Positions 55,974 through 64,000 are shown, numbered from the stretch's first letter. The stretch: DNA of 64,000 nucleotides from Martelella limonii (GCF_013344475.1 NZ_JABUOU010000002.1:372001-436000); one strand, 5' to 3'. Notes: generated by a model from the letters alone, not told the origin. Program-made: numbers and translations.

Positions 55974-56000
55974 GAATGGCTTGCCTGATAGGGGGCGCTG

Positions 56001-56369
56001 ATGACTGCTGAAACCGAAGACAAGACCGCTGTTGAACCCGGCTCCTCGATCCCGCCGGAGGAGCTTGCGCGGCTTTCCGACGATATCGTCTCCGCGCTGA
56101 AGACGGTCTACGACCCGGAAATTCCCGCCGATATTTTCGAACTCGGCCTGATCTACAAGATCGACGTCGATGACGACCGGCTGGTGAAGATCGACATGAC
56201 GCTGACCGCGCCGGGTTGCCCGGTTGCCGGCGAAATGCCGGGCTGGGTCGAAAACGCCGTCGGCGCCGTCGAGGGCGTCTCGGGCGTCGAAGTCGAAATG
56301 ACCTTCGATCCGCCGTGGACGCCGGACCGCATGTCGGAAGAGGCCAAGGTGGCTGTCGGCTGGTATTGA
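56001..56369 (+). CDS. sufT: SUF system assembly protein, MIP18/DUF59 family
   Basis: A 122-residue DUF59 protein, the SufT/MIP18 family, which helps mature Fe-S proteins. The motif ALKTVYDPEIPADIFELGLIYKIDV (residues 34-58) and the conserved Cys in TLTAPGCPVAGEMPGWVENAV are present. The N-terminal 25 residues are acidic and flexible. It follows sufS by 27 bp. The next 450 bp carry repeat copy C before sufA. Confidence 0.92.
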   Translation: MTAETEDKTAVEPGSSIPPEELARLSDDIVSALKTVYDPEIPADIFELGLIYKIDVDDDRLVKIDMTLTAPGCPVAGEMPGWVENAVGAVEGVSGVEVEMTFDPPWTPDRMSEEAKVAVGWY

Positions 56370-56502
56370 GGTAACGTCTGCTGGCGCATCTGCGAGCGGC
56401 TATCAAATCCACCCTCAAGGGTGGAGATATGACGACGGAAAGGTCGTGTTGCTTTTGGGAGCGCCGAACTGGAGCAGGGCACAGTGCCACCCACCACCCG
56501 CA

Positions 56503-56656
56503 GCGTCATCCTCGGGCTTGACCCGAGGATCCAACCACCGGGCCGGGCGTAAGGCGCTGGTTTGTTAGAGCGAGGCGCTGCAAGGCGTAATGCGGCCTGC
56601 CACTCCGCTCGTGCTGAGACGGGATTGGATCCTCGGGTCAAGCCCGAGGATGACGC
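56503..56656. repeat. 154-bp palindromic repeat, copy C
   Basis: Same length as A and B, with perfect 32-bp terminal inverted repeats beginning GCGTCATCCTCGGGCTTGAC. The differences from B (for example A for T at base 19) are matched in both arms, so pairing is kept. The core shares the AACCACCGGG and GGTTTGTT blocks with A and B. It lies between sufT and sufA. Confidence 0.9.
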
Positions 56657-56790
56657 CGAGGGGGAGGAGTGGGTGTCCGGCAGTTAGCGCGGTTGCGCTT
56701 CGACACGGGCGCTCATGCTCCCGCCGCCTGACAGGTAGGAGGCGCGCTATTGACGCCGCCGCCGCGTACTGATGCAATGCACCGATAACG

Positions 56791-56807
56791 CCGGGCCTTG
56801 AACCCGG
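56791..56807 (+). promoter_or_regulatory. Leader hairpin of sufA (loop CCTTGAA)
   Basis: CCGGG-CCTTGAA-CCCGG, 8 nt before GGAG and 19 nt before ATG 56827. It matches the sufB leader in loop, stem length and distance, with one compensated base pair. Confidence 0.55.
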
Positions 56808-56826
56808 ATGTTGATGGAGAATGAAA

Positions 56827-57219
56827 ATGGGCTTTCAGGTTATCACGCTCACCGATGCGGCAGCGACGCGCATCAACGAGATCACCGGCAATGCAGGCGC
56901 GGAAGCGCTGGGGCTGCGCGTGTCGATCAAGAAGGGCGGCTGCGCCGGCATGGAATATGCCGTCGATCTGGTCACCGGCGAAAACCGCAACGACAAGGAC
57001 GATTTCGTCGAGCACTCCGGCGCAAAAGTCTGGGTCGATCCGGCTGCAGCACTTTATCTGCTGGGAACCGAGATGGATTTCGAGGTCACCAAGCTGCGCA
57101 CCGGTTTCGTGTTCCGCAATCCAAACGAGACCTCGGCCTGCGGCTGCGGCGAATCGGTGGAACTGAAGGCCGCGGACCTTGCCGAACTCGCCAAGGCCCG
57201 TCAGGCTGCTGCGCACTGA
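56827..57219 (+). CDS. sufA: A-type Fe-S carrier protein SufA
   Basis: Receives a cluster from SufBCD and passes it to target proteins. The 130-residue HesB/IscA family protein carries the three ligand cysteines: one in KKGGCAGMEY and two in SACGCGES. The VTGENRNDKDDFVEHSGAKVWVDPAALYLLGTEM pattern is typical, split here as VDLVTGENRNDKDDF and later segments. ATG 56827 is preferred over ATG 56821 because the GGAG then stands at 7 nt. It closes the suf cluster. Confidence 0.94.
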   Translation: MGFQVITLTDAAATRINEITGNAGAEALGLRVSIKKGGCAGMEYAVDLVTGENRNDKDDFVEHSGAKVWVDPAAALYLLGTEMDFEVTKLRTGFVFRNPNETSACGCGESVELKAADLAELAKARQAAAH

Positions 57220-57345
57220 GCGTGCATTTCTCCCGACGATACAAATAAGCAAGATCTTTCAAGGAAACTTGCGTCAAGCCTCATAAAATGTTGAATTGGC
57301 AGCGCCTTCTTCCGGCGCATTCATCATCATCTGCGAGGCCCGCCT

Positions 57346-58467
57346 GTGACTTCTCGAAACACGGCAATCTGGCGCGAATGGCCGATTGCGCTCATCTGGG
57401 CTGCGTTTGCGCTGCTTGCCGCGTTCGGGGCATCCCTGAAGCCGGGTTATATCGGCACGGCGGGTGCTCTGATCGTGCTCGGCGTGATCTTCGTGGTGAT
57501 GCTGATGGCGGTGTTCCGGGTGGTGCATCACGCCGAATGTCTGGCGGCGATCTTCGGCGAACCGCTCGGCACGCTGATCCTGACGCTATCGGTGATCGGC
57601 ATCGAGGTGGCGCTGATCACGGCGGTGATGCTGACCGGCGACAATACGCCGACGCTTGCCCGCGACACCATGTTTTCGGTTCTGATGATCGTGCTGAACG
57701 GTCTGGTCGGTCTCAGCCTGCTGATGGGCGGGCTGCGCCACGGGCTTCAGGTCTTCAATCTGTCGGGCGCCAATGCCTATCTGATCGTGCTTCTGCCGGT
57801 GGCGATCACCAGCCTGATCCTGCCGAGCTTTACGTCTTCTGCGCCTGGCGGCGGGCTTTCCAATCTGCAAACGGTATCCCAGATCCTGATTTCGCTCGTG
57901 CTTTACGGGGTGTTTCTGCTGTTTCAGACCGTGCAGAACCCAGTGAGCTTCCAGCAGCCGCGCCTGAACGACGATCAGTCCGGCGATCATCATCACGACC
58001 TTCAGCCGAAAAGCGCGGGCTTTCACGCCGCTGGTTTGTTGGCCGCGTTGCTGCCGCTGGTGCTGATGTCGAAGAAGCTCGCCGTCTATGTCGATTTCGG
58101 CATTGCCCAGGTCGGCGCGCCGGTGGCGCTTGGCGGTTTCATCGTCGCGATCATGATCCTGACGCCGGAGGCGCTGGCGGCGCTTGATTCCGCGCGCAAG
58201 AACCAGCTCCAGCGCGCCGTCAATATCTGTCTCGGCTCCGCGCTCGCGACCATTGGCCTGACCGTGCCGGCGGTGCTGATCGCGGCCTATTTCGTCGGCC
58301 TTCCGATCGAGCTGGGGCTAACGCCCGCAGGCGTGGTGGTGCTGACGATGTCGCTTGCCATCAGTATCGTCACCTTCGTCGGCACCCGCACCAACTCGCT
58401 GCAGGGCGTCGTCCATCTGGCGGTGTTCTTCGCCTATGTGATCCTGATCTTCGACGGCGATTTTTAG
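57346..58467 (+). CDS. Ca2+/H+ antiporter, CaCA family
   Basis: A 373-residue inner-membrane exchanger with about eleven hydrophobic segments. It has the two CaCA repeats: EPLGTLILTLSVIGIEVALI (about residues 71-90) and LTPEALAALDSARKNQLQRAVNICLGSALATIGLTVPAV (about 275-310, split by a loop), each with a conserved acidic residue for ion binding. A central cytosolic loop is rich in His and Asp (DQSGDHHHDLQ). The start is GTG 57346. It is likely ChaA-like and independent of suf. Confidence 0.87.
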   Translation: MTSRNTAIWREWPIALIWAAFALLAAFGASLKPGYIGTAGALIVLGVIFVVMLMAVFRVVHHAECLAAIFGEPLGTLILTLSVIGIEVALITAVMLTGDNTPTLARDTMFSVLMIVLNGLVGLSLLMGGLRHGLQVFNLSGANAYLIVLLPVAITSLILPSFTSSAPGGGLSNLQTVSQILISLVLYGVFLLFQTVQNPVSFQQPRLNDDQSGDHHHDLQPKSAGFHAAGLLAALLPLVLMSKKLAVYVDFGIAQVGAPVALGGFIVAIMILTPEALAALDSARKNQLQRAVNICLGSALATIGLTVPAVLIAAYFVGLPIELGLTPAGVVVLTMSLAISIVTFVGTRTNSLQGVVHLAVFFAYVILIFDGDF

Positions 58468-58526
58468 AGATTTTTTCCCGAAAACGCGGCAATGATGCCT
58501 CGGGTCATGCGAATCGGGGCACGTGT

Positions 58527-59138
58527 ATGCGCAACGACATCATCTTTGGGGCGGTGCTGCCCTATGTGGCATTTCTGATCGCCCGCCATTTCGGCCTTTC
58601 GACCGTTCATGCGCTGGCGATCGGCTCGATCTTCCCGATCGCGGTGATTGCGCTCTCCTACATCAGAAGCCGCAAGCTTGCGCCCGTCAGCGTGATCACG
58701 CTCGCGGCGACGCTCGCCTCGCTGATCGGCAGCCTCTATTTCAACAGCGCCTATCTGGCGCTCCTGAAGAATTCGCTGATCACCGGTTTCATCGGACTGG
58801 TGTTTGCGGCCTCATTGCTGATGCCGCGCCCGCTGGTGTTCCACTTCGCCACGGAAAAGGGCGGCGAGGAGCGTGCGAGCGGCGAACGCCTGTGGCAGGT
58901 GTCGCCGCCATACCGGGCCCTGATGCGCCGGATGACGCTTGCCTGGGCAGTGGTGCTGATCGGAGAGGCGAGCGTGCGGGCGCTGCTGATACCGCTGCTG
59001 CCGGTCGATGTGTTTCTGGTGGTCTCGGAAGCGATGTGGATCATCGTGTTCGCCCTGATGATCTCCTGGAGCCTGCGCTATGGCCACCGAAAGGGCGACG
59101 AGATCGCCGAGATGGAGCGGCAGAAGTCGGCAGGTTGA
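58527..59138 (+). CDS. VC0807-like membrane protein
   Basis: A 203-residue inner-membrane protein with six hydrophobic segments. It opens IIFGAVLPYVAFLIARHFGLSTVHALAIGSIFPI and matches the VC0807 family of unknown function. A charged loop follows LMPRPLVFHFATEKGGEERA. It follows the antiporter by 59 bp and is probably co-transcribed. Confidence 0.82.
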   Translation: MRNDIIFGAVLPYVAFLIARHFGLSTVHALAIGSIFPIAVIALSYIRSRKLAPVSVITLAATLASLIGSLYFNSAYLALLKNSLITGFIGLVFAASLLMPRPLVFHFATEKGGEERASGERLWQVSPPYRALMRRMTLAWAVVLIGEASVRALLIPLLPVDVFLVVSEAMWIIVFALMISWSLRYGHRKGDEIAEMERQKSAG

Positions 59139-59252
59139 CGCGATGCGGAACGCTGGCACTCTTGACCGGAGTTCCAGCGGCTTTTCCATCCGCCCATCAG
59201 CCATGCTCATGCTTTAAAAGGGCATCCAGTCCTTATGGAGAACGCCGCCTCG

Positions 59253-59279
59253 ACCCTCGGGTCAAGCCCGAGGGTGACC
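59253..59279. repeat. Half-unit of the palindromic repeat family
   Basis: ACCCTCGGG-TCAAG-CCCGAGGGT followed by GACC. It matches one arm of the 154-bp element (with paired changes) but has no second arm. It lies between the convergent VC0807-like and carA genes and may act as a terminator. Confidence 0.7.
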
Positions 59280-59303
59280 CGAGGCAAGTGTCGATGTCGA
59301 GCC

Positions 59304-60506
59304 TCAGGCGCGCTCTTCCAGAAGCGCCTCGCCCTTCTTCTCGCGCACGAGATTGATGAAGCGGCGGAAGAGATAATGGCTGTCCTGCGGCCCGGGGGAG
59401 GCCTCGGGGTGGTGCTGGACAGAGAACACCGGCTTGCCGGCAAGCGCGATGCCGCAATTGGAATTGTCGAACAGCGACACATGGGTCTCTTCGACGCCCG
59501 CAGGCAGCGATGCCGAATCAACGGCGAAACCATGGTTCATCGACACGATCTCGACCTTGCCGGTGGTGTGATCCTTGACCGGATGGTTGGCGCCGTGATG
59601 GCCCTGATGCATCTTGACCGTCTTGCCGCCGAGCGCCAGGGCCAGCATCTGGTGGCCAAGGCAGATGCCGAAGACCGGCAGGCCGCTTTCGATCAGGTCG
59701 CGAATCACCGGAACGGCATATGCGCCGGTCGCAGCCGGGTCGCCCGGGCCGTTGGACAGGAATACGCCATCGGGCGAAAGCGCCAGGATCTGTTCCGCAG
59801 GGGTCTTGGCCGGAACCACGGTCACCTTGCAGGAAAGCCCGGCAAACAGTCGCAGGATGTTGCGCTTCACGCCGTAATCGATGCAGACGATGTGATAGCT
59901 GGCATCATTCTCGGCAAGCGTCTCGTAGCCCTCGTCCCAGACCCACGGCTTTTCGTCCCACTTGGAAGACTGGCCGGACGTCGCCTCGATGGCGAGGTCG
60001 AGACCTTCCAGACCGCTCCAGGCCTTGGCCTTGGCCTTCAGCGCTTCGATGTCGAAATTGCCGGAAGGCTCGTGGGCGATGACGGCGTTGGGCGCGCCAT
60101 GCTCGCGGATCCAGGCCGTCAGTGCACGTGTGTCGATGCCGGACATGCCGATGACGCCGCGCTTCTTCAGCCAGCTGTCAAGGTCTTCTGCGGAGCGGTA
60201 GTTGGACGGCGCCGTGATGTCCGCCTTGAAGATCGCGCCGACCGCACCCTTGCGGGCAGCCGGCGTCAAGTCCTCGATATCCTCGCCATTGGCACCGATA
60301 TTGCCGATATGGGGAAAGGTGAAGGTCACGATCTGGCCGAGATAGGAGGGGTCCGTCAGGATTTCCTGATAGCCGGTCAGCGCGGTGTTGAAGCAGACTT
60401 CGGCCTCGACATTGCCGGTGGCGCCAACGCCCTTGCCGTAGATTACCGTACCGTCGGCGAGCACGAGCGCGGCCGTCGGCTTTTCCTGTGTCCATGGGGC
60501 AGTCAT
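59304..60506 (-). CDS. carA: Carbamoyl-phosphate synthase small subunit
   Basis: Glutaminase subunit that feeds ammonia to CarB for arginine and pyrimidine synthesis. The 400-residue protein has the N-terminal CPSase domain (DGTVIYGKGVGATG, EVCFNTALTGYQEILTDPSY). The glutaminase domain has nucleophile Cys in VFGICLGHQMLALALGG (about residue 280) and His-Glu in QHHPEASPGPQD. ATG 60506 is preferred over 60512 because AAGGG then stands 6 nt away. carB is not in the window. Confidence 0.97.
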   Translation of the reverse strand: MTAPWTQEKPTAALVLADGTVIYGKGVGATGNVEAEVCFNTALTGYQEILTDPSYLGQIVTFTFPHIGNIGANGEDIEDLTPAARKGAVGAIFKADITAPSNYRSAEDLDSWLKKRGVIGMSGIDTRALTAWIREHGAPNAVIAHEPSGNFDIEALKAKAKAWSGLEGLDLAIEATSGQSSKWDEKPWVWDEGYETLAENDASYHIVCIDYGVKRNILRLFAGLSCKVTVVPAKTPAEQILALSPDGVFLSNGPGDPAATGAYAVPVIRDLIESGLPVFGICLGHQMLALALGGKTVKMHQGHHGANHPVKDHTTGKVEIVSMNHGFAVDSASLPAGVEETHVSLFDNSNCGIALAGKPVFSVQHHPEASPGPQDSHYLFRRFINLVREKKGEALLEERA

Positions 60507-60817
60507 GATCATCCCTTGCTAAGTCGCCGGCTCAAGGCCGATTGAATGGGCCCGTACCTGACCCTATATATGCCCGAGACAAAGGGTTCGCGGACGGGCT
60601 GCGTTCAGGTAGGCCACTTTTTGATGCGGTTGCGGGAAAATAGTGAAACCCTGCTTGCGGGTCAATTGCTCTTCCTGCACAGTTGTGGCATCTGCTGAAA
60701 ATAAATGACGATCCCGAAGTTTTGATTTGATCACAGACCCGGTATTCGGTAAACGCCGCCGCCAATCGGCATGGGTCGATGGCGGTCTTCATATATGGCG
60801 TTGCCAGGAGTGAATGA
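60507..60817. other. Divergent promoter region of carA and yqeY
   Basis: A 311-bp gap with no credible gene. It is the shared upstream region of carA (minus) and the yqeY-like gene (plus). A CTATATATG sequence at 60564 could hold the -10 of the carA promoter. No attenuator or riboswitch was recognised. Confidence 0.5.
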
Positions 60818-61270
60818 ATGTTGCGCGATAAACTCGCATTTGCACAGAAAGAATCTTCCAAGGAGGAAGATCCGGTTCGCTTCTGCACATTGAGATTGGT
60901 TCACGCGGCCATCAAGGACCGCGATCTTTCCCATCGTGCCAACGGAAAGGACCCGGTCAGCGATGACGATATCACGGGTATCCTGTTCCAGATGCTGAAG
61001 CAGCGGAAGGAATCCTCCCGTCTCTACGAAGAAAAAGGCAGGCCCGACCTTGCCGCCCAGGAGCGCCAGGAAATGGCGGTCATCCGTGAATTCCTGCCGG
61101 CGCAGCTGCCGGAGGACAAGATCCGTGAAGTCTGCGCCTCCGTGGTTGAAGAAACCGGCGCGCAGGGACTTCGCGATATGGGCAAGTGTATCGAAACGCT
61201 GAAGGACCGCTATTCCGGCCAGATGGACTTCTCCAAGGCCTCCGGCGTGGTCAAGGATATGCTGAAGTAG
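60818..61270 (+). CDS. GatB/YqeY domain protein
   Basis: A 150-residue protein of the YqeY family, which shares the tail domain of GatB and is thought to aid tRNA-dependent amidation. It opens LRDKLAFAQKESSKEEDPVRFCTLRLVHAAIKDRD. LLKQRKESSRLYEEKGRPDLA-like and EREFLP-like segments appear as LKQRKESSRLYEEKGRPDLA and IREFLPAQLPEDKI. ATG 60818 has AGGAG at 7 nt. gatB itself is 700 bp downstream. Confidence 0.93.
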   Translation: MLRDKLAFAQKESSKEEDPVRFCTLRLVHAAIKDRDLSHRANGKDPVSDDDITGILFQMLKQRKESSRLYEEKGRPDLAAQERQEMAVIREFLPAQLPEDKIREVCASVVEETGAQGLRDMGKCIETLKDRYSGQMDFSKASGVVKDMLK

Positions 61271-61309
61271 CGTGTCAGAAGGGGCGCAGCCATGCCGCGC
61301 CCCTCGTTT

Positions 61310-61567
61310 TCATCTGTTATCCAACTGGCTTCTGACCAGCTCCAGCCCGCGTCGCGTCACCATATAGGGGCCGCCGTTGCGGGATCGGATTGCCCGTTTC
61401 GCCTTCAGCTTGCGAAAAAGTGTCAGGCTCACGCCGGGGTAGAACCAGCCATCGCGCGTGTAGCACGCGGCCCGTTCAATCTTTCTGGCTTCATTGCGGA
61501 TGAGTTCGATCCTGCCGCCCTGGGCGAGCAGGTGGAGTATGCGCTGTTCTTCGCGCGAAATGTCCAT
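61310..61567 (-). CDS. yjhX: YjhX family toxin (UPF0386)
   Basis: An 85-residue protein matching E. coli YjhX in length and pattern: ISREEQRILHLLAQGGRIELIRNE, then CYTRDGWFYPGVSLTLFRKLKAKRAI, and the ending LELVRSQLDNR. YjhX is described as a topoisomerase I inhibitor countered by YjhQ, an acetyltransferase; no such partner is adjacent, though GNAT genes lie 2 kb away. ATG 61567 is used. It is convergent with yqeY and directly downstream of a three-hairpin repeat. Confidence 0.87.
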   Translation of the reverse strand: MDISREEQRILHLLAQGGRIELIRNEARKIERAACYTRDGWFYPGVSLTLFRKLKAKRAIRSRNGGPYMVTRRGLELVRSQLDNR

Positions 61568-61606
61568 TGTCTTGATGTCCAAAAGCAGTGCCCGGAGCAT
61601 CGGCTT

Positions 61607-61686
61607 GAAAATCGGAATCGATTTTCAAAAAGAACGATGTGCAAATTCAATAAGTTGCATCGTTCTTTGTGCGTCCTGACGGACGC
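61607..61686. repeat. Three-hairpin intergenic element
   Basis: Three consecutive inverted repeats in 80 bp: GAAAATCG-GAAT-CGATTTTC, then AAAGAACGAT with ATCGTTCTTT around a 20-nt loop (61629-61668), then GCGTCC-TGAC-GGACGC. The gap 61568-61977 has no other clear feature. From memory this looks like an interspersed repeat common in Rhizobiaceae, ending in a GCGCTCTA tail (61691). A structured small RNA is also possible. Confidence 0.6.
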
Positions 61687-61977
61687 TCGGCGCTCTAAGG
61701 GTACGGAAAACCATTGCCGCAGATCGCATGATCGGCGGAGTTCAAGGGTTTTGGCCGCTGCACGCTTTTCGCCTGATGTCAGGCAGAGGCGGGCAGGGCC
61801 CTTATCGGGATTCCAGACGGTTGGACATAAACACTCCGTTTGTGCATCCTGCAGATAGGCTGGAACGCGCTGAAGGTCAAGGAATCGCCGCGTTTGCGGC
61901 CACCCAATCGCTTGCGTCTTTGCTGCAATTGCTCTACCTCACGAACGATATTTCCGTGAATGAACGATGAGCTGACC

Positions 61978-63480
61978 ATGACCCTAGTCGATACTCGCAC
62001 GCCCGATCCAAAACGACTGATCCCCGGCGCCACCGGCGACTGGGAGGTGATCATCGGCATGGAGGTGCATGCGCAGGTGCTCAGCCAGTCAAAGCTGTTT
62101 TCCGGTTCATCCACCACGTTCGGCAAGGCGCCGAACGCCAACGTGTCGCTGGTCGATGCCGCCATGCCCGGCATGCTGCCGGTGATCAACGAGGAATGCG
62201 TGCGCCAGGCCGTGCGCACCGGTCTCGGCCTCAAGGCCAAGATCAACAAGCGCTCGATCTTCGACCGCAAGAACTATTTCTACCCCGACCTACCGCAGGG
62301 ATACCAGATTTCCCAGTACAAGGATCCGATCGTCGGCGAAGGCACGATCACGATTTCGCTCGGGCCTGACAAACAGGGCAATTTCGAGGATATCGAGATC
62401 GGCATCGAGCGCCTTCATCTGGAGCAGGATGCCGGCAAGCTGATGCATGACCAGCACCCTTCGTTCTCCTTCGTCGACCTGAACCGGTCGGGCGTCGCCC
62501 TGATGGAGATCGTCTCCAAGCCCGACATGCGCTCGGCGGACGAGGCCAAGGCCTACATGACCAAGCTTCGCACCATCGTGCGCTATCTCGGCACCTGCGA
62601 TGGCAACATGGACGAAGGCTCGATGCGCGCCGACGTCAACGTCTCGGTCAGGAAGCCCGGCGGCGAATTCGGCACGCGCTGTGAGATCAAGAACGTCAAC
62701 TCGATCCGCTTCATCGGTCAGGCGATCGAAAGCGAGGCGCGCCGCCAGATCGATATCCTGGAGGAGGGCGGTTCGATCGATCAGGAGACCCGCCTGTTCG
62801 ATCCGATCAAGGGCGAGACCCGCTCGATGCGCTCGAAGGAAGATGCGCAGGACTACCGTTATTTTCCCGATCCGGACCTGCTGCCGCTCGAATTCGATGA
62901 CGCCTTCATCGCGGAACTGGCGAAGGACCTGCCGGAACTCCCCGACGACAAGAAGGCCCGCTTCGTCGATCAGCTCGGCCTGTCGGTCTACGACGCCTCG
63001 GTGCTGGTCTCCGAGAAGGCCGTTTCCGACTATTACGAAAAGCTCGCAGAAGGCCGTGATGCCAAGGCCGCCGCAAACTGGGTGATCAACGATCTGCTTG
63101 GCGCGCTCAACAAGGCCAGCAAGGGCATCGACGAAACGCCTGTCTCTCCGGAGCAGCTAGGTGCCATTCTCGACCTTCTCAAGGAAGGCGTGATCTCCGG
63201 CAAGATCGCCAAGGACCTGTTCGAGATCGTCTGGAACGAGGGCGGCGACCCGAAGGCGATCGTCGAGGAACGCGGCATGAAGCAGGTGACCGATACCGGC
63301 GCGATCGAGAAGATCGTCGACGAGATCATCGCCGCCAATCCGGACCAGGTCGAGAAGGTCAAGGCCAAGCCCTCGCTTGCCGGCTGGTTCGTCGGTCAGG
63401 TGATGAAGGCATCCGGCGGCAAGGCCAATCCGCAGGCGGTTCAGGCCCTCGTCAAGGAAAAGCTCGGCGTCACGGAGTAA
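61978..63480 (+). CDS. gatB: Aspartyl/glutamyl-tRNA amidotransferase subunit B
   Basis: With GatA and GatC it converts Glu-tRNA-Gln and Asp-tRNA-Asn to the amidated forms. The 500-residue protein has [52 protein letters not shown] and [15 protein letters not shown] in the kinase domain, and the C-terminal YqeY-like tail ([19 protein letters not shown]). ATG 61978 is chosen over 61960 to match homologues. gatA and gatC are elsewhere. Confidence 0.97.
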   Translation: MTLVDTRTPDPKRLIPGATGDWEVIIGMEVHAQVLSQSKLFSGSSTTFGKAPNANVSLVDAAMPGMLPVINEECVRQAVRTGLGLKAKINKRSIFDRKNYFYPDLPQGYQISQYKDPIVGEGTITISLGPDKQGNFEDIEIGIERLHLEQDAGKLMHDQHPSFSFVDLNRSGVALMEIVSKPDMRSADEAKAYMTKLRTIVRYLGTCDGNMDEGSMRADVNVSVRKPGGEFGTRCEIKNVNSIRFIGQAIESEARRQIDILEEGGSIDQETRLFDPIKGETRSMRSKEDAQDYRYFPDPDLLPLEFDDAFIAELAKDLPELPDDKKARFVDQLGLSVYDASVLVSEKAVSDYYEKLAEGRDAKAAANWVINDLLGALNKASKGIDETPVSPEQLGAILDLLKEGVISGKIAKDLFEIVWNEGGDPKAIVEERGMKQVTDTGAIEKIVDEIIAANPDQVEKVKAKPSLAGWFVGQVMKASGGKANPQAVQALVKEKLGVTE

Positions 63481-63485
63481 GCTGG

Positions 63486-63989
63486 ATGTTCTTCGTCCGC
63501 ACTGCGATGGAAGGCGATATCCCGGCGGTTTGCAGCCTGCTAGCCGAAACCTGGCACGCCACCTATGACGCGATCCTCGGGCCGGAAAAGGTCGAGACGA
63601 TCATCGACAGCTGGCTGTCACCCGAGGCTATGCTGCGGCGGCTGCGCAAGCCCCATGGCGAGTTTCTGGTGGCCGACAGCGGCGCCCTGATCGGCGGCAT
63701 GGCCTTTGCCTCGCCGTCGAAGGACAATGCAGACGTGGTCAATCTGAGCCAGCTCTACGTGCTGCCGGGCTTGCAGCGGCAGGGCATTGGCGAACAGCTG
63801 TTTGCCGAGATCGAGACGTGTTTCCCGAATGCGAAGCGCCTGGCGCTCGAGGTCGTTCCGGACAACGCCCCTGCGATCCGCTTTTACGAGGCGCATGGAA
63901 TGCGCGAGGTCGGACGGCACAATGAATGCGGTGCGCCCAATTCCGGCATTCCGGCCATCCGGATGGAGAAGGAGCTTGCCCATGGCTGA
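63486..63989 (+). CDS. GNAT family N-acetyltransferase
   Basis: A 167-residue acetyltransferase. It opens VRTAMEGDIPAVCSLLAETWHATYDAILG and carries the acetyl-CoA loop QLYVLPGLQRQGIGEQLF (about residues 92-109) and VPDNAPAIRFYEAHGMREVG. Starts 5 bp after the gatB stop. Its stop overlaps the start of the next gene by 8 bp, so a coupled gene follows. Confidence 0.9.
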   Translation: MFFVRTAMEGDIPAVCSLLAETWHATYDAILGPEKVETIIDSWLSPEAMLRRLRKPHGEFLVADSGALIGGMAFASPSKDNADVVNLSQLYVLPGLQRQGIGEQLFAEIETCFPNAKRLALEVVPDNAPAIRFYEAHGMREVGRHNECGAPNSGIPAIRMEKELAHG

Positions 63990-64000
63990 GAAAGTGGCTG
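63982..64000 (+). CDS. Start of the next gene, cut by the window edge
   Basis: ATG 63982 (MAEKVA) overlaps the stop of the GNAT gene as ATGGCTGA, with AAGGAG 7 nt upstream. Only six codons are visible. In related genomes a second acetyltransferase often follows gatB and its GNAT neighbour, but the product cannot be told here. Confidence 0.5.

Larger units (their letters stand above)
56370..56826 (+). other. Gap between sufT and sufA, with repeat and leader
   Basis: No gene of credible coding character fits in these 457 bp. They hold repeat copy C (56503-56656), the sufA leader hairpin (56791-56807) and a GGAG Shine-Dalgarno at 56816. The sequence 56657-56790 shows no clear terminator; a promoter for sufA may lie here. 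Confidence 0.6.

Noticed and set aside
58523-59356. A 277-codon plus-strand frame overlapping the VC0807-like gene
   Set aside because: It is out of frame with a protein of clear membrane pattern, and its end simply reads through the palindromic half-repeat.
61728-61970. A small gene upstream of gatB
   Set aside because: The 80-residue frame has no Shine-Dalgarno and no recognisable fold, and it overlaps the gatB start region. It is more likely leader sequence.

Overview
The window is a dense, GC-rich stretch of core chromosome from an alphaproteobacterium. It most resembles Hyphomicrobiales/Rhizobiaceae (a Rhizobium, Agrobacterium or Martelella-like organism). This rests on the gene families and their local order: tpiA-secG-pyrG, rpe-DUF2259-purB, divergent cobS/cobT, DUF3126, a zf-CHCC protein, and a suf cluster carrying an Irr-type iron box. 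It also rests on frequent GTG/TTG starts. No rRNA, tRNA, CRISPR array, phage or classical IS transposase was seen.

Layout. 1-4970: SH3b exported protein (cut by the edge), FAD monooxygenase, zinc-finger protein, alpha/beta hydrolase, cysE, DUF3126, TauE/SafE permease. 4997-8073: retropepsin-like protein, cobS/cobT, dgkA. 8076-12341: GNAT, membrane histidine kinase, uracil-DNA glycosylase-like protein, Lrp regulator, outer-membrane beta-barrel. 12488-17439: thrS, two paralogous family-25 glycosyltransferases, an unknown exported protein. 17548-21592: flavin and redox genes, a CitE-like protein, FMN reductase divergent from an HxlR regulator, an L,D-transpeptidase. 21858-28059: exported or membrane hydrolases behind parE. 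28346-31496: tpiA, secG, pyrG. 31650-39693: a PAS-GGDEF-EAL protein, RBBP9-like hydrolase, purB, DUF2259, rpe, an orphan solute-binding protein, a flavin reductase. 40057-47249: DEAD-box helicase, bcp, a 1147-residue AsmA-like protein, tyrS. 47412-57219: DUF4440 protein, hydrolase, and the suf Fe-S assembly cluster (cysteine desulfurase, sufB, sufC, sufD, VOC protein, sufS, sufT, sufA). 57346-64000: Ca2+/H+ antiporter, VC0807-like protein, carA, yqeY, yjhX, gatB, GNAT genes.

The most unusual structure lies in the suf cluster. Three copies of one 154-bp intergenic element occur there, all the same length. Two have perfect 31-32 bp terminal inverted repeats. Two copies sit between sufB and sufC and bracket a small GIY-YIG nuclease gene that looks compositionally foreign; the third lies between sufT and sufA. 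A shorter related element and palindromic half-units are scattered elsewhere. The arrangement resembles a MITE/REPIN family with a possible dedicated nuclease. Separately, sufB and sufA share a short 5' leader hairpin (loop CCTTGAA) with a compensatory base-pair change just upstream of the Shine-Dalgarno sequence. The cluster is also preceded by a near-consensus Irr box and a possible RirA box.

Most genes encode standard metabolism: translation (thrS, tyrS, gatB), nucleotides (pyrG, purB, carA), cofactors (cobST, suf), the envelope (dgkA, glycosyltransferases, L,D-transpeptidase, AsmA-like) and redox defence (bcp, flavin reductases). All assignments come from reading the sequence and family knowledge; no database search was run.
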